64,000 nucleotides of DNA from Rhodanobacter sp. Soil772 (lineage in GTDB: Bacteria; Pseudomonadota; Gammaproteobacteria; Xanthomonadales; Rhodanobacteraceae), in NCBI RefSeq assembly GCF_001428385.1, contig NZ_LMSK01000001.1, positions 1,306,358 through 1,370,357 on the forward strand. Direction: 5' to 3'. Positions within the stretch are counted from its first letter, which is position 1, and each line of letters opens with the position of its first letter. The notes beneath the pieces were generated by a model. That model searched no databases. It saw only the letters and a list, made by a program, of their open reading frames with translations, and was not told where the DNA came from. Made by a program: the position numbers and the translations under genes. Below, piece by piece: positions 30,251-40,258 of this stretch.

Positions 30251-32896
30251 TCAATCCCGCGCCGGCCCGATCCGCTCCAGCAAGGCCTGCAGCAACCGCT
30301 CCTGCCGATCCGCGTCGAGCGGCGCGTCGTGGCGGTCGGTGAGCTGGAAAAAATCCTCCACCCGCTCGCCGAAGGTGGCGATGCGTGCGTCGTGCACGCG
30401 CACCTCGGTGGCCAGCATCACCTGCGCCACCGCGGCCAGCAAGCCGGGGCGGTCGGTGCCGACCAGGGCCAGTTGGGTGCGGTCGCCGGCGGCGTGGAAG
30501 CTGATCTTCGGGGTCATCTGGAAATGCTTCTGGTGGCGCGACATGCCGCGTTTGCTCGGCTGCACGCCGGCCGATTGCGCCAGCGCGCGCTGCAACCGCT
30601 GCTGCAGTTCCTCCGCACGCGCCGCGCTCACCGGCTGCTGGCTGTCCGCGTCGAGCAGCAGGAAGGTGTCCAGCGCCATCCCGGTCGGTGAGCTGAGGAT
30701 GCGCGACTCCATCACCGAGAAGCGCAGCCGGTCCAGTACCGCAGTCACCGTGGCGAACAGGCCGTCGCGATCGGGCGTGTAGACGAACAGCTCGGTGCTG
30801 CCACGCACCGACAGCGGATGCACCGCCACCAGCGGCAGCGCCCCCTGCGCGCGCAGGATCGCCGTGGTCTGCCAGGCGATCTGCTCGGGCCGATGCCGCA
30901 GGAAGCTGAGTTGGGGAAAGTCGGCCCACACGCGCATCACGTCGGCCTCGGCATGGCCTTCGTTCAGCAGCAGCGCCAGCGCGTATTCGGAACACTCGTG
31001 CACGCGCACGCCGATGTCGCGCGGCAGTTCCACGTCGCTGCGCAAGGCGTAACGGGTGCTGGTGTACAGATCGGCCAGCAAGCGGTCCTTCCAGCCGTTC
31101 CACAGCCGCGGGCTGGTGCCGATGATGTCGGCGATGGTCAGCAGGTACAGCTGGCCGAGCCGCTCGCGATTGCCGACGACTTCCGCAAACCGGTGCACCA
31201 CGTCCGGGTCGGTGATGTCCTGGCGCTGCGCGGTGGTGCTCATCAGCAGGTGCCAGCGCACCAGCCAGGCCACCCGCTCGACATCGCCGGGCGGCAGGCC
31301 CAGCCGGGTGCAGAAGGCGCGCGCATCTTGCTCGCCCAGCACCGAGTGGTCGCCGCCGCGGCCCTTGGCGATGTCGTGGAACAACCCCGCCAGCAGCAGC
31401 ACCTCCGGCGCGGGCAGGCCGGCCCAGATTTCGCAACCCAGCGGAAATTCGCGCTGCGCCGCCGGGTCGGCAAAACGGGCCAGATTGCGCAGCACGCGCA
31501 AGGTGTGTTCGTCGACCGTGTAGACATGGAACAGGTCGTACTGCATGCGCCCGAACACCTGACCGAACGCAGGCAGGATCGCCGCCAGCAGGCCGTGCCG
31601 GTTCATCCGCCACAGCGCCTCCACTGCCGGCGCGCCACGACGCAGCAGTTGCAGGAAGACGGTCAGCACCTCGCGGTCGTCGGCCAGCGCATCGCCATGC
31701 ACGGCGGTGGCCTGGTGGATGCGGCGCATGGTGTCGGCGCTGAAGCCGAGCACGCCGGGCTGGTCCATCCGGACCATGAAGATCTCCACCAGGGCCGCCG
31801 GCCGATGCATGAACAGCTGCGGGTCGCGCGCCGCCAGACGCTTGCCATAGCGGATGAAGTCGGCGCCTACGGGCACCGCTTCGCCGGGCAACTCCAGCAT
31901 CTCCTCGAAGCGTTCGGCCACCTGCACGCCGAGCCGCTCGACCTGGCTGGCGGCGCGGTAATAGCCCTGCATGAACTGTTCGACGCCGAGGTTTTTCTCG
32001 TGCTCGTCCTCAAAGCCCAGCCGCGCGGCCAGCGCGCGCTGGTAGTCGAACAGCAGCCGTTCCTCGGCCCGGCCCGCCTCCAGGTGCAACGCGTAGCGGT
32101 AGCGGCGCAGGACGGCCTCGGACTGCTCCAGCGCGGCTTGCTCGGCGGGGTCGAGCAAACCCTCGACCACCATGTCGGGCAAGTCGTTCGCATGCGCCAG
32201 CCGCCGCCCCATCCAGCGCAGCGAATCGAGTGTGCGCAGACCGCCAGGGCCATCCTTGAGGTTCGGTTCGAGGTTATAGGCGGTGTCGTCGAAGCGGGCA
32301 TGCCGCGCGTTGCGCTCGGCCAACCGGGCGGCCAGGTATGCCTGTGGCGGCCACAGCGCCGGATCTTCGACGATGGCCCGCAGCCGCGCATCGGACGCCG
32401 GGTCGCCGGCCAGCCGGTGCGCGTCCAGCAGGCTGGTGAACACGCTGGCGTCCTGCGCGGCCAGCGCGCGGCACTGCGCGGGATCGCGCACCGCATGGCC
32501 GACCTTCAGGCCGACGTCCCACAGCGTGGCGAAGAACTGCTCCAGCGCGCGCAGGCGCGCCGGCTCCGGCGCCTGCACCAGGGCCAGCAGATCCACGTCC
32601 GAGTACGGAAACAGCAGGCCGCGGCCGAAGCCGCCGACCGCGAACAGCGCCGCTCCGACCACGTCGCCGAGGCAGGCCATCCATACGTGCGCCACGATGC
32701 GCGCCACCGACTCGCCCCGGCGCCGCGCCAGCGCGCTGGCGTCGGCGCCATCGCGAAACGCGGTGGCCAGCGCGCGGTCGACGTCGCCCAACAACTGCCG
32801 CAAGGCCTGTCGTGCCTCGACGGAGACACCCGAACGCGGCACCGCCACCGGCAGTCGCGGCAACGGCGGCAAGGCGACAGGATGGGTCAACGACAT
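30251..32896 (-). CDS. glnD: GlnD, bifunctional PII uridylyltransferase/uridylyl-removing enzyme
   Basis: This 881-residue glutamine sensor modifies PII proteins under nitrogen limitation. The nucleotidyltransferase motif is GGFGRGLLFPYSDVDLL at about residues 88-104. The HD hydrolase domain (removing activity) shows LAGLFHDIAKGRGGDHS near residue 505, and two C-terminal ACT domains (about 700-775 and 808-881) bind glutamine. Start MSLTHPVALPPLPRL. It is 68 bp downstream of map, the same map-glnD order as E. coli. Confidence 0.96.
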   Translation of the reverse strand: MSLTHPVALPPLPRLPVAVPRSGVSVEARQALRQLLGDVDRALATAFRDGADASALARRRGESVARIVAHVWMACLGDVVGAALFAVGGFGRGLLFPYSDVDLLALVQAPEPARLRALEQFFATLWDVGLKVGHAVRDPAQCRALAAQDASVFTSLLDAHRLAGDPASDARLRAIVEDPALWPPQAYLAARLAERNARHARFDDTAYNLEPNLKDGPGGLRTLDSLRWMGRRLAHANDLPDMVVEGLLDPAEQAALEQSEAVLRRYRYALHLEAGRAEERLLFDYQRALAARLGFEDEHEKNLGVEQFMQGYYRAASQVERLGVQVAERFEEMLELPGEAVPVGADFIRYGKRLAARDPQLFMHRPAALVEIFMVRMDQPGVLGFSADTMRRIHQATAVHGDALADDREVLTVFLQLLRRGAPAVEALWRMNRHGLLAAILPAFGQVFGRMQYDLFHVYTVDEHTLRVLRNLARFADPAAQREFPLGCEIWAGLPAPEVLLLAGLFHDIAKGRGGDHSVLGEQDARAFCTRLGLPPGDVERVAWLVRWHLLMSTTAQRQDITDPDVVHRFAEVVGNRERLGQLYLLTIADIIGTSPRLWNGWKDRLLADLYTSTRYALRSDVELPRDIGVRVHECSEYALALLLNEGHAEADVMRVWADFPQLSFLRHRPEQIAWQTTAILRAQGALPLVAVHPLSVRGSTELFVYTPDRDGLFATVTAVLDRLRFSVMESRILSSPTGMALDTFLLLDADSQQPVSAARAEELQQRLQRALAQSAGVQPSKRGMSRHQKHFQMTPKISFHAAGDRTQLALVGTDRPGLLAAVAQVMLATEVRVHDARIATFGERVEDFFQLTDRHDAPLDADRQERLLQALLERIGPARD

Positions 32897-32964
32897 GACT
32901 GGGCGACTCTCCTAACTAGCGAAAGCTTGAGGTGATGCGCCAGACGCGCCCTATCCTCACACGA

Positions 32965-33729
32965 TCACACGTCAGGCCAGGGCGTGAGGATCTCGAAGCC
33001 GTCGTCGGTCACCACCAGCGTGTGCTCCCATTGCGCCGACAGCGAGTGGTCCTTGGTCACCACGGTCCAGCCGTCCGGCAATTGGCGGGTCTGCGGCTTG
33101 CCGGCGTTGATCATCGGCTCGACGGTGAAGGTCATGCCCTTCTTCAGCTCGATGCCGGTGCCGGGCTTGCCGTAGTGCAGCACCTGCGGTTCGTCGTGGT
33201 AGACCTTGCCGATGCCGTGGCCGCAGTACTCGCGCACCACCGAGAAACCGGCCGCCTCGGCGTGCTGCTGGATCGCATGGCCGACGTCGCCCAGGGTGGC
33301 GCCCGGGCGCACCGCCTGGATGCCGCACATCATCGCCTCGAAGGTGGTGTCGACCAGCCGCTTGGCCAGCACCGACGGCGTGCCGGCGATGTACATGCGG
33401 CTGGTGTCGCCGTGCCAGCCGTCCTTGATCACGGTGACGTCGAGGTTGACGATGTCGCCGTCCTTGAGCACCTTGCCTTCGTTCGGAATGCCATGGCAGA
33501 TCACGTGGTTGACCGAGGTGCACAGGGTCTTGGGGAAGCCGTGGTAGCCGACGTTGGCGGGGATCGCCTTCTGCACGTTGACGATGTGCTCGTAGGCGCG
33601 CCGGTCCAACTCCTCGGTGGTGACGCCGGGCTTGACGTACTCCTTGAGCATCGCCAGCACTTCGGCGGCCAGCTTGCCGGCGACGCGCATGCCTTCGAGG
33701 TCTTCGGGGGATTTCAGGGTAATGGCCAT
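32965..33729 (-). CDS. map: Methionine aminopeptidase, type I
   Basis: This 254-residue metalloenzyme removes N-terminal Met from new proteins. All five metal ligands are visible: two Asp in LDVTVIKDGWHGDTSRMY, His in CGHGIGKVYHDEP, Glu in MTFTVEPMIN and Glu in SAQWEHTLVV. The start MAITLKSPEDLEGMRVAG at 33729 is typical; ATG 33738 would add MEH. It is divergent from rpsB, the usual arrangement in gammaproteobacteria, and glnD follows. Confidence 0.96.
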   Translation of the reverse strand: MAITLKSPEDLEGMRVAGKLAAEVLAMLKEYVKPGVTTEELDRRAYEHIVNVQKAIPANVGYHGFPKTLCTSVNHVICHGIPNEGKVLKDGDIVNLDVTVIKDGWHGDTSRMYIAGTPSVLAKRLVDTTFEAMMCGIQAVRPGATLGDVGHAIQQHAEAAGFSVVREYCGHGIGKVYHDEPQVLHYGKPGTGIELKKGMTFTVEPMINAGKPQTRQLPDGWTVVTKDHSLSAQWEHTLVVTDDGFEILTPWPDV

Positions 33730-33773
33730 GTGTTCCACTCATAGGGCGGCAGAAGTCCTTGAAATCCAGCAAC

Positions 33774-34020
33774 TTGCCGCACCGCCGGCGTACCGGCTAC
33801 AATTTCGGAGTTTTGCAGGGCTGACGTATCCGTTTCGGTGTCGGCCGGCGCAAAGCGAACCGGGATTGTAACCCTCAGCGGTACAACACCCAAACCAACG
33901 CCACACACGTATCGGCACCGCCTTCGGGGTGCTGCGGCTTGCCCACCAAAAGAATCGGGCCAGTCGCGGTCGAAGCCGGGGATGCGTGGAGGTCCCAACC
34001 CCCAGGCCTTTCAAAGGCCC
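33774..34020 (+). promoter_or_regulatory. rpsB promoter and structured 5' leader
   Basis: The promoter candidate is TTGCCG (33774-33779), an 18-bp spacer and TACAAT (33798-33803), giving a leader of about 230 nt. The leader holds a hairpin GGCCT-ttcaa-AGGCC at 34005-34019, just before the AAGGAG ribosome site at 34025. S2 represses its own operon in other gammaproteobacteria through the leader, so this structure is a candidate S2 target. That role is inferred. Confidence 0.6.
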
Positions 34021-34038
34021 ATGCAAGGAGTTACACCC

Positions 34039-34911
34039 ATGGCACAAGTCACCATGCGTCAGATGCTCGAAGCCGGCGTCCATTTCGGTCACCAGACCCG
34101 TTACTGGAACCCCAAGATGGCCCCGTACATCTTCGGCGCCCGCGGCAAGATCCACATCATCAACCTTGAAAAGACCCTGCCGCTGTTCACCGACGCGATG
34201 AATTTTCTGTCGGCGCTGGCGCAGAAGCGCGGCACCATCCTGTTCGTCGGCACCAAGCGTTCGGCCCGCGAGCCGCTCGCCGAAGAGGCCGCCCGCGCCG
34301 GCATGCCGTTCGTCACCTCGCGCTGGCTCGGCGGCATGCTGACCAACTTCCGCACCGTGAAGCAGTCGGTGTCGCGCCTGAAGGAGCTGGAAGCGGCCGA
34401 GACCGACGGCAGCTTCGAGAAGCTGGTCAAGCACGAAGTGCTGGCCCGTCGCCGCGAGCGCGACAAGCTGCAGGCCTCGCTGGGCGGCATCAAGGACATG
34501 AACCGTCTGCCCGACGCGCTGTTCGTGATCGACATCGGCCACGAAGACATCGCCGTGCAGGAAGCCAAGAAGCTCGGCATCCCGGTGATCGCCGTGGTCG
34601 ACACCAACTACAACCCAGAACTGGTCGACTACGCCATCCCGGGCAACGACGACGCGATCCGCGCGATCCAGCTGTACGCCCGTGCCGCCGCCGACTCGAT
34701 CCTCGAAGGCAAGGCTGCCGCGCCGGCCGCCGCCCAGGGCGACGCGAACGACTTCGTCGAGCTGGACGAGGAAGGCAACCCGGTCGCCAAGATCGATCGC
34801 AAGCCGGCCCCGCGCCGCGACGCTGCCCCGCGCAAGAGCGCCCCGCGCCGCGACGGCGGCCGTGACGGCGGCCGCGGCCCGCGCAACGACGGCGCGCCTG
34901 CCGCCAAGTAA
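34039..34911 (+). CDS. rpsB: 30S ribosomal protein S2 with basic low-complexity tail
   Basis: This 290-residue S2 begins [20 protein letters not shown] and has the family signatures FFVDxxHE-like [20 protein letters not shown] and [20 protein letters not shown]. The core ends near residue 245. An additional tail of about 45 residues follows, rich in Arg, Gly, Ala and Pro ([18 protein letters not shown] and repeated DGGR); E. coli S2 has 241 residues. An AAGGAG site supports the start. tsf follows by 100 bp. Confidence 0.97.
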   Translation: MAQVTMRQMLEAGVHFGHQTRYWNPKMAPYIFGARGKIHIINLEKTLPLFTDAMNFLSALAQKRGTILFVGTKRSAREPLAEEAARAGMPFVTSRWLGGMLTNFRTVKQSVSRLKELEAAETDGSFEKLVKHEVLARRRERDKLQASLGGIKDMNRLPDALFVIDIGHEDIAVQEAKKLGIPVIAVVDTNYNPELVDYAIPGNDDAIRAIQLYARAAADSILEGKAAAPAAAQGDANDFVELDEEGNPVAKIDRKPAPRRDAAPRKSAPRRDGGRDGGRGPRNDGAPAAK

Positions 34912-35011
34912 GCGCGACGACGGCGGTTCACCACCGCCGTCGCATCCGCACGCGATAACCGCGCGGTGACGCCCAGCCGTCACCGCGCATCCAAGCATTA
35001 GAGGACTACCG

Positions 35012-35893
35012 ATGAGCAATATTTCCGCCCAACTGGTCAAGGAGCTGCGCGAGCGGTCCGGCGCCGGCATGATGGAATGCAAGAAGGCGCTGGTCGAGAA
35101 CAACGGCGACATCGACGCCGCGATGGAATGGCTGCGCAAGTCCGGCCTGGCCAAGGCTGACAAGAAGGCCAGCCGCGTCGCCGCCGAAGGCCGCATCGTG
35201 ACCGCCCAGGCCGCCGGCAAGGCCGTGCTGGTCGAGATCAACTGCGAGACCGACTTCGTCGCCAAGGACGCCAGCTTCCTGAAGTTCAGCGACACCGTCG
35301 CCGACGTCGCGCTGAACTCCGGCGCCGCCGACATCGACGCGCTGAAGGCTGCCGCCTATCCGGGCGCCGCCAACGTGGAAGAGGCCGCCAAGACGCTGAT
35401 CGCCACCATCGGCGAGAAGATCGACGTGCGCCGCCTGGCCCGCGTCGAGAGCAACGGCGTGATCGGCAGCTACATCCACGGCGGCCGCATCGGCGTGCTG
35501 GTGGCGCTCAAGGGCGGCTCCGAGGAGCTGGCCAAGGGCATCGCGATGCACGTGGCGGCGATGAACCCGGCGCACATCCGCGCCGAAGACGTGCCGGCCG
35601 AATTCCTGGCCAAGGAAAAAGAGATCGCGCTGAGCCTGATGTCCGACAAGGAAAAGGCCAAGCCGGCCGAGATCCTGGAGAAGATCATCTCCGGCAAGAT
35701 CCACAAGATCGTGTCCGAAGTGACCCTGCTCGGCCAGCCCTACGTACTGGACACCAACGTGACGGTGGCCGAGGCGCTGAAGAAGGAAGGCGCCGACGTC
35801 GTCTCGGTGGCCCGCCTGGCCGTCGGCGAAGGCATCGAGAAGGTGGAAGAGGACTTCGCCGCCGAAGTGATGAAGCAGGCCGGTCTGAGGTAA
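35012..35893 (+). CDS. tsf: Elongation factor Ts
   Basis: This 293-residue nucleotide-exchange factor for EF-Tu has the N-terminal UBA-like domain with [18 protein letters not shown] (about residues 12-29) and the core with [30 protein letters not shown] and [17 protein letters not shown]. Length and motifs are normal. It is co-oriented with rpsB and followed by a terminator that separates it from pyrH. Confidence 0.97.
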   Translation: MSNISAQLVKELRERSGAGMMECKKALVENNGDIDAAMEWLRKSGLAKADKKASRVAAEGRIVTAQAAGKAVLVEINCETDFVAKDASFLKFSDTVADVALNSGAADIDALKAAAYPGAANVEEAAKTLIATIGEKIDVRRLARVESNGVIGSYIHGGRIGVLVALKGGSEELAKGIAMHVAAMNPAHIRAEDVPAEFLAKEKEIALSLMSDKEKAKPAEILEKIISGKIHKIVSEVTLLGQPYVLDTNVTVAEALKKEGADVVSVARLAVGEGIEKVEEDFAAEVMKQAGLR

Positions 35894-35960
35894 CAGTCGT
35901 CCCTGACTGGCAAACCGGCCATCCGTGGCCGGACTGTTGGAAAAAGCAACGCTTCGAACC

Positions 35961-35993
35961 AAGGACCGTGGGAAACCACGGTCCTTTTCTTTT
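35961..35993 (+). terminator. Intrinsic terminator after rpsB-tsf
   Basis: The 11-bp stem AAGGACCGTGG (35961-35971), loop gaaa, CCACGGTCCTT (35976-35986) is followed by TTcTTTT. Confidence 0.92.
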
Positions 35994-36072
35994 ATGACCG
36001 GAGCCTGACGGCGCACACTCTCATTTCTCACTCCCTTCCACTCACTCCTCGTCCCCCCCCCTAGCACTCCGC

Positions 36073-36078
36073 TACAAT
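36073..36078 (+). promoter_or_regulatory. Candidate pyrH -10 element
   Basis: TACAAT lies 33 bp upstream of the pyrH ATG, in a GC-rich gap after the tsf terminator. No convincing -35 is seen. A new promoter is expected here because tsf ends in a terminator. Confidence 0.45.
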
Positions 36079-36111
36079 ATGGCGGTTTGCCCCACACAAT
36101 CCGGAGAATCC

Positions 36112-36834
36112 ATGAGCGACCAGCCCAAGTACCGCCGCATCCTGCTCAAGCTCTCCGGTGAAGCGCTGATGGGCGAGGCCGATTACGGCATCGACCCGAA
36201 GGTGATCGGCCGACTCGCCGACGAGATCATCGAGGTGCAGAAGGCCGGCGTGCAGATCGGCATCGTGATCGGCGGCGGCAACATCTTCCGCGGCGCCGGC
36301 CTCGCCGCTGCCGGCATGGACCGGGTCACCGGCGATCACATGGGCATGCTGGCCACCGTGATGAATGCGCTGGCGATGCAGGATGCGATCGAGAAACGCG
36401 GCGGCTTTGCGCGCGTGACCAGCGCGATCCAGATCCACGACGTGGCCGAGGATTACATCCGTCGCCGCGCGATCCGCCACATCGAGAAGGGCCGCATCGT
36501 GCTGTTCGCCGCAGGCACCGGCAACCCGTTCTTCACCACCGATTCGGCCGCCGCGCTGCGCGCGGTGGAGATCGGCGCCGACCTGCTGCTGAAGGCGACC
36601 AAGGTCGACGGTGTATACACCGCCGACCCGGCCAAGCACGCCAACGCCACCCGTTACGACCGGCTCGGCTACGACGACGTGATCGAGCGCAAGCTGGCGG
36701 TGATGGATACCGCCGCGATCGCGCTGTGCCGCGACCAGCAGATGCCGCTGCGCATCTACGACATGACCGCGCCCGGCAACCTGATGCGGATCATGCGCGG
36801 CGAGTCGATCGGCACCCTGGTCGACGGCGGCTGA
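36112..36834 (+). CDS. pyrH: UMP kinase
   Basis: This 240-residue amino-acid-kinase-fold enzyme phosphorylates UMP to UDP. Motifs visible are [11 protein letters not shown] near the start, [37 protein letters not shown] (hexamer core, quoted in part) and [16 protein letters not shown]. The start at 36112 ([16 protein letters not shown]) follows CGGAG. It begins a second run of + strand genes and is 72 bp upstream of frr. Confidence 0.97.
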   Translation: MSDQPKYRRILLKLSGEALMGEADYGIDPKVIGRLADEIIEVQKAGVQIGIVIGGGNIFRGAGLAAAGMDRVTGDHMGMLATVMNALAMQDAIEKRGGFARVTSAIQIHDVAEDYIRRRAIRHIEKGRIVLFAAGTGNPFFTTDSAAALRAVEIGADLLLKATKVDGVYTADPAKHANATRYDRLGYDDVIERKLAVMDTAAIALCRDQQMPLRIYDMTAPGNLMRIMRGESIGTLVDGG

Positions 36835-36868
36835 CCGCGCCGCAGCAAGCCCCGTTCCCCGCCACTGC

Positions 36869-36874
36869 TATAAT
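36869..36874 (+). promoter_or_regulatory. Candidate frr -10 element
   Basis: A perfect TATAAT lies 32 bp upstream of the frr ATG, with a poor -35. It suggests that frr-uppS-cdsA and the following genes can be transcribed separately from pyrH. Confidence 0.5.
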
Positions 36875-36906
36875 CGAACGTTGCCAGATTCACCGGGAAG
36901 CGCCAC

Positions 36907-37464
36907 ATGCTCAACGACATCAAGAACGACGCCCAGACCCGCATGGGCAAGAGCATCGAATCACTCAAGCACGACCTCACCCGCATCCGCACCGGCCGTG
37001 CCAGCACGGCGCTGGTGGACGGCATCAAGGTCGCCTACTACGGTTCGGACATGCCGCTGACCCAGGTCGCCTCGGTGGCGCTGTCCGACTCGCGCACGAT
37101 CCTCATCACGCCGTGGGAAAAGACCATGGTGGCGCCGATCGAGAAGGCGCTGATGGCCTCCGACCTGGGCATCACGCCGACCACCGCCGGCACCGTGATC
37201 CGCCTGAACATGCCTGCGCTCACCGAGGAGCGCCGCAAGGAGCTGGCCAAGCACGTCGGCCACGAGGGCGAGAACGCCAAGATCGCGATCCGCAACGTGC
37301 GCCGCGACGCCCTGCAGCAGGTCAAGGACCTGCTCAAGGAAAAGCTCATCACCGAGGACGACGATCGCCGCATCGACGACGATATCCAGAAGCTCACCGA
37401 TCGCGCGGTGAAGGACGTCGACGCCGTGGTCAAGGCGAAGGAAGAGGAGCTGATGGCGCTCTGA
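36907..37464 (+). CDS. frr: Ribosome recycling factor
   Basis: This 185-residue protein releases ribosomes after termination together with EF-G. It shows the RRF signatures LTRIRTGRASTALVDGIKV (about residues 22-40), PLTQVASVALSDSRTI and ALTEERRKELAKHVGHEGENAKI. Length is standard. uppS follows after 17 bp. Confidence 0.97.
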   Translation: MLNDIKNDAQTRMGKSIESLKHDLTRIRTGRASTALVDGIKVAYYGSDMPLTQVASVALSDSRTILITPWEKTMVAPIEKALMASDLGITPTTAGTVIRLNMPALTEERRKELAKHVGHEGENAKIAIRNVRRDALQQVKDLLKEKLITEDDDRRIDDDIQKLTDRAVKDVDAVVKAKEEELMAL

Positions 37465-37481
37465 GCGCCATCGCGCCCATC

Positions 37482-38216
37482 ATGCCCGGCGCCGAGGCCG
37501 TTCCGCGCCATATCGCCATCGTGATGGACGGCAACGGCCGCTGGGCCAAGGCCCGTCACCGTCCGCGCAGTTTCGGCCACAACGCCGGCCGCAAGGCCGT
37601 GCGCGAAGTGATCGAGGCATGCCTGCGCGAGGGTGTGCAGGCACTAACCCTGTTCGCCTTCTCCAGCGAAAACTGGCAGCGCCCGCAGGACGAAGTCGGC
37701 GCGCTGATGGGGTTGTTCGTGCGCGCGCTGGACAAGGAAGTGGACGAACTGCACGGCCACGGCGTGCGCCTGCGCTTCATCGGCGATCTGGCCGCGTTCG
37801 ACGAGGCGCTGCGCGAACGCATGCAGGCCGCGATGCTCCGCACCGCCGGCAACGATAAGCTGCAGGTGAACATCGCGGTGAGCTACGGCGGCCGCTGGGA
37901 CATCGTGCAGGCCAGCCGCCAGGCCGCCGCCGCAGTGGCGCGCGGCGAACTGCGCGCGGACGAGATCAACGAGGCCCGGCTGGCCCGGTGGATGAGCCTG
38001 GCCGAACTGCCGCCGCTGGACCTGTTCATCCGCACCGGCGGCGAATGCCGCATCAGCAACTTCCTGTTGTGGCAGGTTGCGTACGCCGAACTGTACTTTA
38101 CCGACACCTTGTGGCCCGATTTCGACCAGGCCTGCCTGCGTCGGGCCATCGAAGACTATGCCCGCCGGGAGCGCCGTTATGGCCGTACCGGCGAGCAGGT
38201 CGCCACCGCTTCGTAG
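37482..38216 (+). CDS. uppS: Undecaprenyl diphosphate synthase
   Basis: This 244-residue cis-prenyltransferase makes the C55 lipid carrier for peptidoglycan and O-antigen. [20 protein letters not shown] (about residues 9-28) holds the catalytic Asp in [19 protein letters not shown] and the late [20 protein letters not shown] are family marks. The start at 37482 ([10 protein letters not shown]) was chosen because the frame upstream overlaps frr. cdsA follows after 9 bp. Confidence 0.96.
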   Translation: MPGAEAVPRHIAIVMDGNGRWAKARHRPRSFGHNAGRKAVREVIEACLREGVQALTLFAFSSENWQRPQDEVGALMGLFVRALDKEVDELHGHGVRLRFIGDLAAFDEALRERMQAAMLRTAGNDKLQVNIAVSYGGRWDIVQASRQAAAAVARGELRADEINEARLARWMSLAELPPLDLFIRTGGECRISNFLLWQVAYAELYFTDTLWPDFDQACLRRAIEDYARRERRYGRTGEQVATAS

Positions 38217-38225
38217 AGGATTTCC

Positions 38226-39044
38226 ATGCTGCTTCAGCGCATTCTCACCGCCCTGGTGCTCGCGCCGCTGGCGATCCTGATCATCCTGCTGCCGCCGACC
38301 GGCATCTTCGCGACCATCGTTGCGCTGGCGTTCCTGGCTGCCTGGTGGGAATGGGCGCAGCTGAGCGGCCTGAGCAGCCGCCCATGGCGCATCGCCCTGC
38401 TCGTCGTGGCGGCGGCCGTGTTCGCCTTGCTGTGGCGCGCCCATGCCACGGCGTTGACCCCGCTGCTGCTGATAGCCGGCGTAGCCTGGTGGCTGCTGGC
38501 CTGCCTGTGGCTGCGCCATTTCGCGTTCGCCGCGGCGCCGACCCGCGAGAATCTCGCGTTGAAGCTGCTCGCCGGCGCGTTCGTGATCTTCCCGACCTGG
38601 GTCGCCCTGGTCAGCATCCACGCGCGCGCGCCGCACGGCCACTGGTGGACCTTGCTGGCGCTGGTGATCGTGTGGGCGTCCGATATCGGCGCGTATTTCA
38701 GCGGCCGTACATTCGGCAAGCGCAAGCTGGCACCGCAGATCAGCCCCGGCAAAACCTGGGCCGGCGCGTACGGCGCGATGGTGGCCGGCGTGCTGGTCGC
38801 CGAGGCCGGCGGCTGGCTGCTCGGCGTGCGCGGTGCCGCACTGCTCGCGCTGGCGTTGCTGGCCGCGGTGACGGTGGCAGTGTCGATCGTCGGCGACCTG
38901 ATCGAGAGCCTGATGAAGCGGCATGCCCAGGTGAAGGATTCGGGCACCATTTTCCCCGGCCATGGTGGCCTGATGGACCGGCTGGACAGCGTGTTCGCCG
39001 CGCTGCCGGTGTTCGCCGCCGGCCTGCTCCTGCTGGACATCTGA
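38226..39044 (+). CDS. cdsA: Phosphatidate cytidylyltransferase
   Basis: This 272-residue polytopic membrane enzyme makes CDP-diacylglycerol from phosphatidate and CTP, the branch point of phospholipid synthesis. It has about eight hydrophobic segments. Its signature [20 protein letters not shown] followed by DRLDS lies near residues 235-257, and the upstream [19 protein letters not shown] is also conserved. dxr starts 2 bp after its stop. Confidence 0.95.
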   Translation: MLLQRILTALVLAPLAILIILLPPTGIFATIVALAFLAAWWEWAQLSGLSSRPWRIALLVVAAAVFALLWRAHATALTPLLLIAGVAWWLLACLWLRHFAFAAAPTRENLALKLLAGAFVIFPTWVALVSIHARAPHGHWWTLLALVIVWASDIGAYFSGRTFGKRKLAPQISPGKTWAGAYGAMVAGVLVAEAGGWLLGVRGAALLALALLAAVTVAVSIVGDLIESLMKRHAQVKDSGTIFPGHGGLMDRLDSVFAALPVFAAGLLLLDI

Positions 39045-39046
39045 AG

Positions 39047-40222
39047 ATGCGCAACATCGCCGTTCTCGGCGCCACCGGTTCGATCGGCGGCAATACGCTT
39101 GACGTCATCGCGCGTCACCCGGAGCGCTTTCGCGCCAGCGTGCTGACGGCGCATCGCCAGGTCGAGGCGCTGGTGGCCCTGTGCGTGCAGCATCGGCCGG
39201 ACCTGGCGGTGATCGCCGACCCGGCGCTGGAAGCGGACCTGTCGCGCCGACTGGCCGCCGCCGGCGTGCGCTGCGAAGTAGCCAGCGGCCACGCCGCGCT
39301 GACCGCAGCTGCCGCCGGCCACCTGTGCGACACCGTGGTCGCCGCCATCGTTGGCGCCGCCGGGCTGGAATCCACCCTGGCCGCCGCGCGCGCCGGCAAG
39401 CGCCTGCTGCTGGCGAACAAGGAATCCATCGTGATGGCCGGCCCGCTGCTGCTGGAAGCGGTCGCTGCCGGTGGCGGCGCGCTGATCCCGGTCGACTCCG
39501 AACACAACGCGATCTTCCAGTGCCTGCCGGGCGGGCGCCCCGGCCTGCACCGCAGCGGCGTGCGCCGGTTGATCCTGACCGCTTCCGGCGGCCCGTTCCG
39601 CGGCCGCACGCGCGCCGAGCTGGCCGACATCACGCCGGACCAGGCCTGCAAGCATCCGAACTGGGTGATGGGGCGCAAGATCTCGGTCGACTCGGCCACC
39701 CTGATGAACAAGGGCCTGGAGGTGATCGAGGCGCACCACCTGTTCGGCGCACCGGCGGCGGCGATCGACGTGGTGGTGCACCCGCAGAGCCTGGTGCACT
39801 CGATGGTCGAGTACGTCGACGGCTCGGTACTGGCCCAGCTCGGCAACCCGGACATGCGCACCGCGATCGCGCACGCGCTGGCGTGGCCGGAGCGGGTCGA
39901 ATCCGGCGTACCGTCGCTGGACCTGGCCGCCTGCGCCCCGCTGCAGTTCGAGCCGCCTGACCTGGCCACCTTCCGCTGCCTGGCGCTGGCGTTCCAGGCA
40001 TTGCGTGCCGGCGGCGATGCTCCGGCCGTGCTCAACGCCGCCAACGAAGTGGCGGTGGAAGCCTTCCTGGCCGGCGCGCTGCCGTTCCTGTCGATCGCCG
40101 ACGTGGTCGAGGCCGTGCTTGCGGAACTGCCGGCGCAAGCCGTGGTCGATGTTGAAACTCTTTGTGAACGCGACCGCACGGCCCGGGAGGCGGCTCGCCG
40201 CGTTCTGCGCAATGCTTGCTGA
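39047..40222 (+). CDS. dxr: 1-deoxy-D-xylulose 5-phosphate reductoisomerase
   Basis: This 391-residue enzyme is the second of the non-mevalonate isoprenoid pathway, making MEP with NADPH. The NADPH loop [15 protein letters not shown] is at residues 6-20; the metal/substrate region has [23 protein letters not shown] and SASGG-type [29 protein letters not shown] follows near residue 205. Start [11 protein letters not shown]. It sits between cdsA and rseP, the standard order. Confidence 0.97.
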   Translation: MRNIAVLGATGSIGGNTLDVIARHPERFRASVLTAHRQVEALVALCVQHRPDLAVIADPALEADLSRRLAAAGVRCEVASGHAALTAAAAGHLCDTVVAAIVGAAGLESTLAAARAGKRLLLANKESIVMAGPLLLEAVAAGGGALIPVDSEHNAIFQCLPGGRPGLHRSGVRRLILTASGGPFRGRTRAELADITPDQACKHPNWVMGRKISVDSATLMNKGLEVIEAHHLFGAPAAAIDVVVHPQSLVHSMVEYVDGSVLAQLGNPDMRTAIAHALAWPERVESGVPSLDLAACAPLQFEPPDLATFRCLALAFQALRAGGDAPAVLNAANEVAVEAFLAGALPFLSIADVVEAVLAELPAQAVVDVETLCERDRTAREAARRVLRNAC

Positions 40223-40258
40223 TATTCTTGCTTCGATGACTTTTCGCCACGGTACTTG

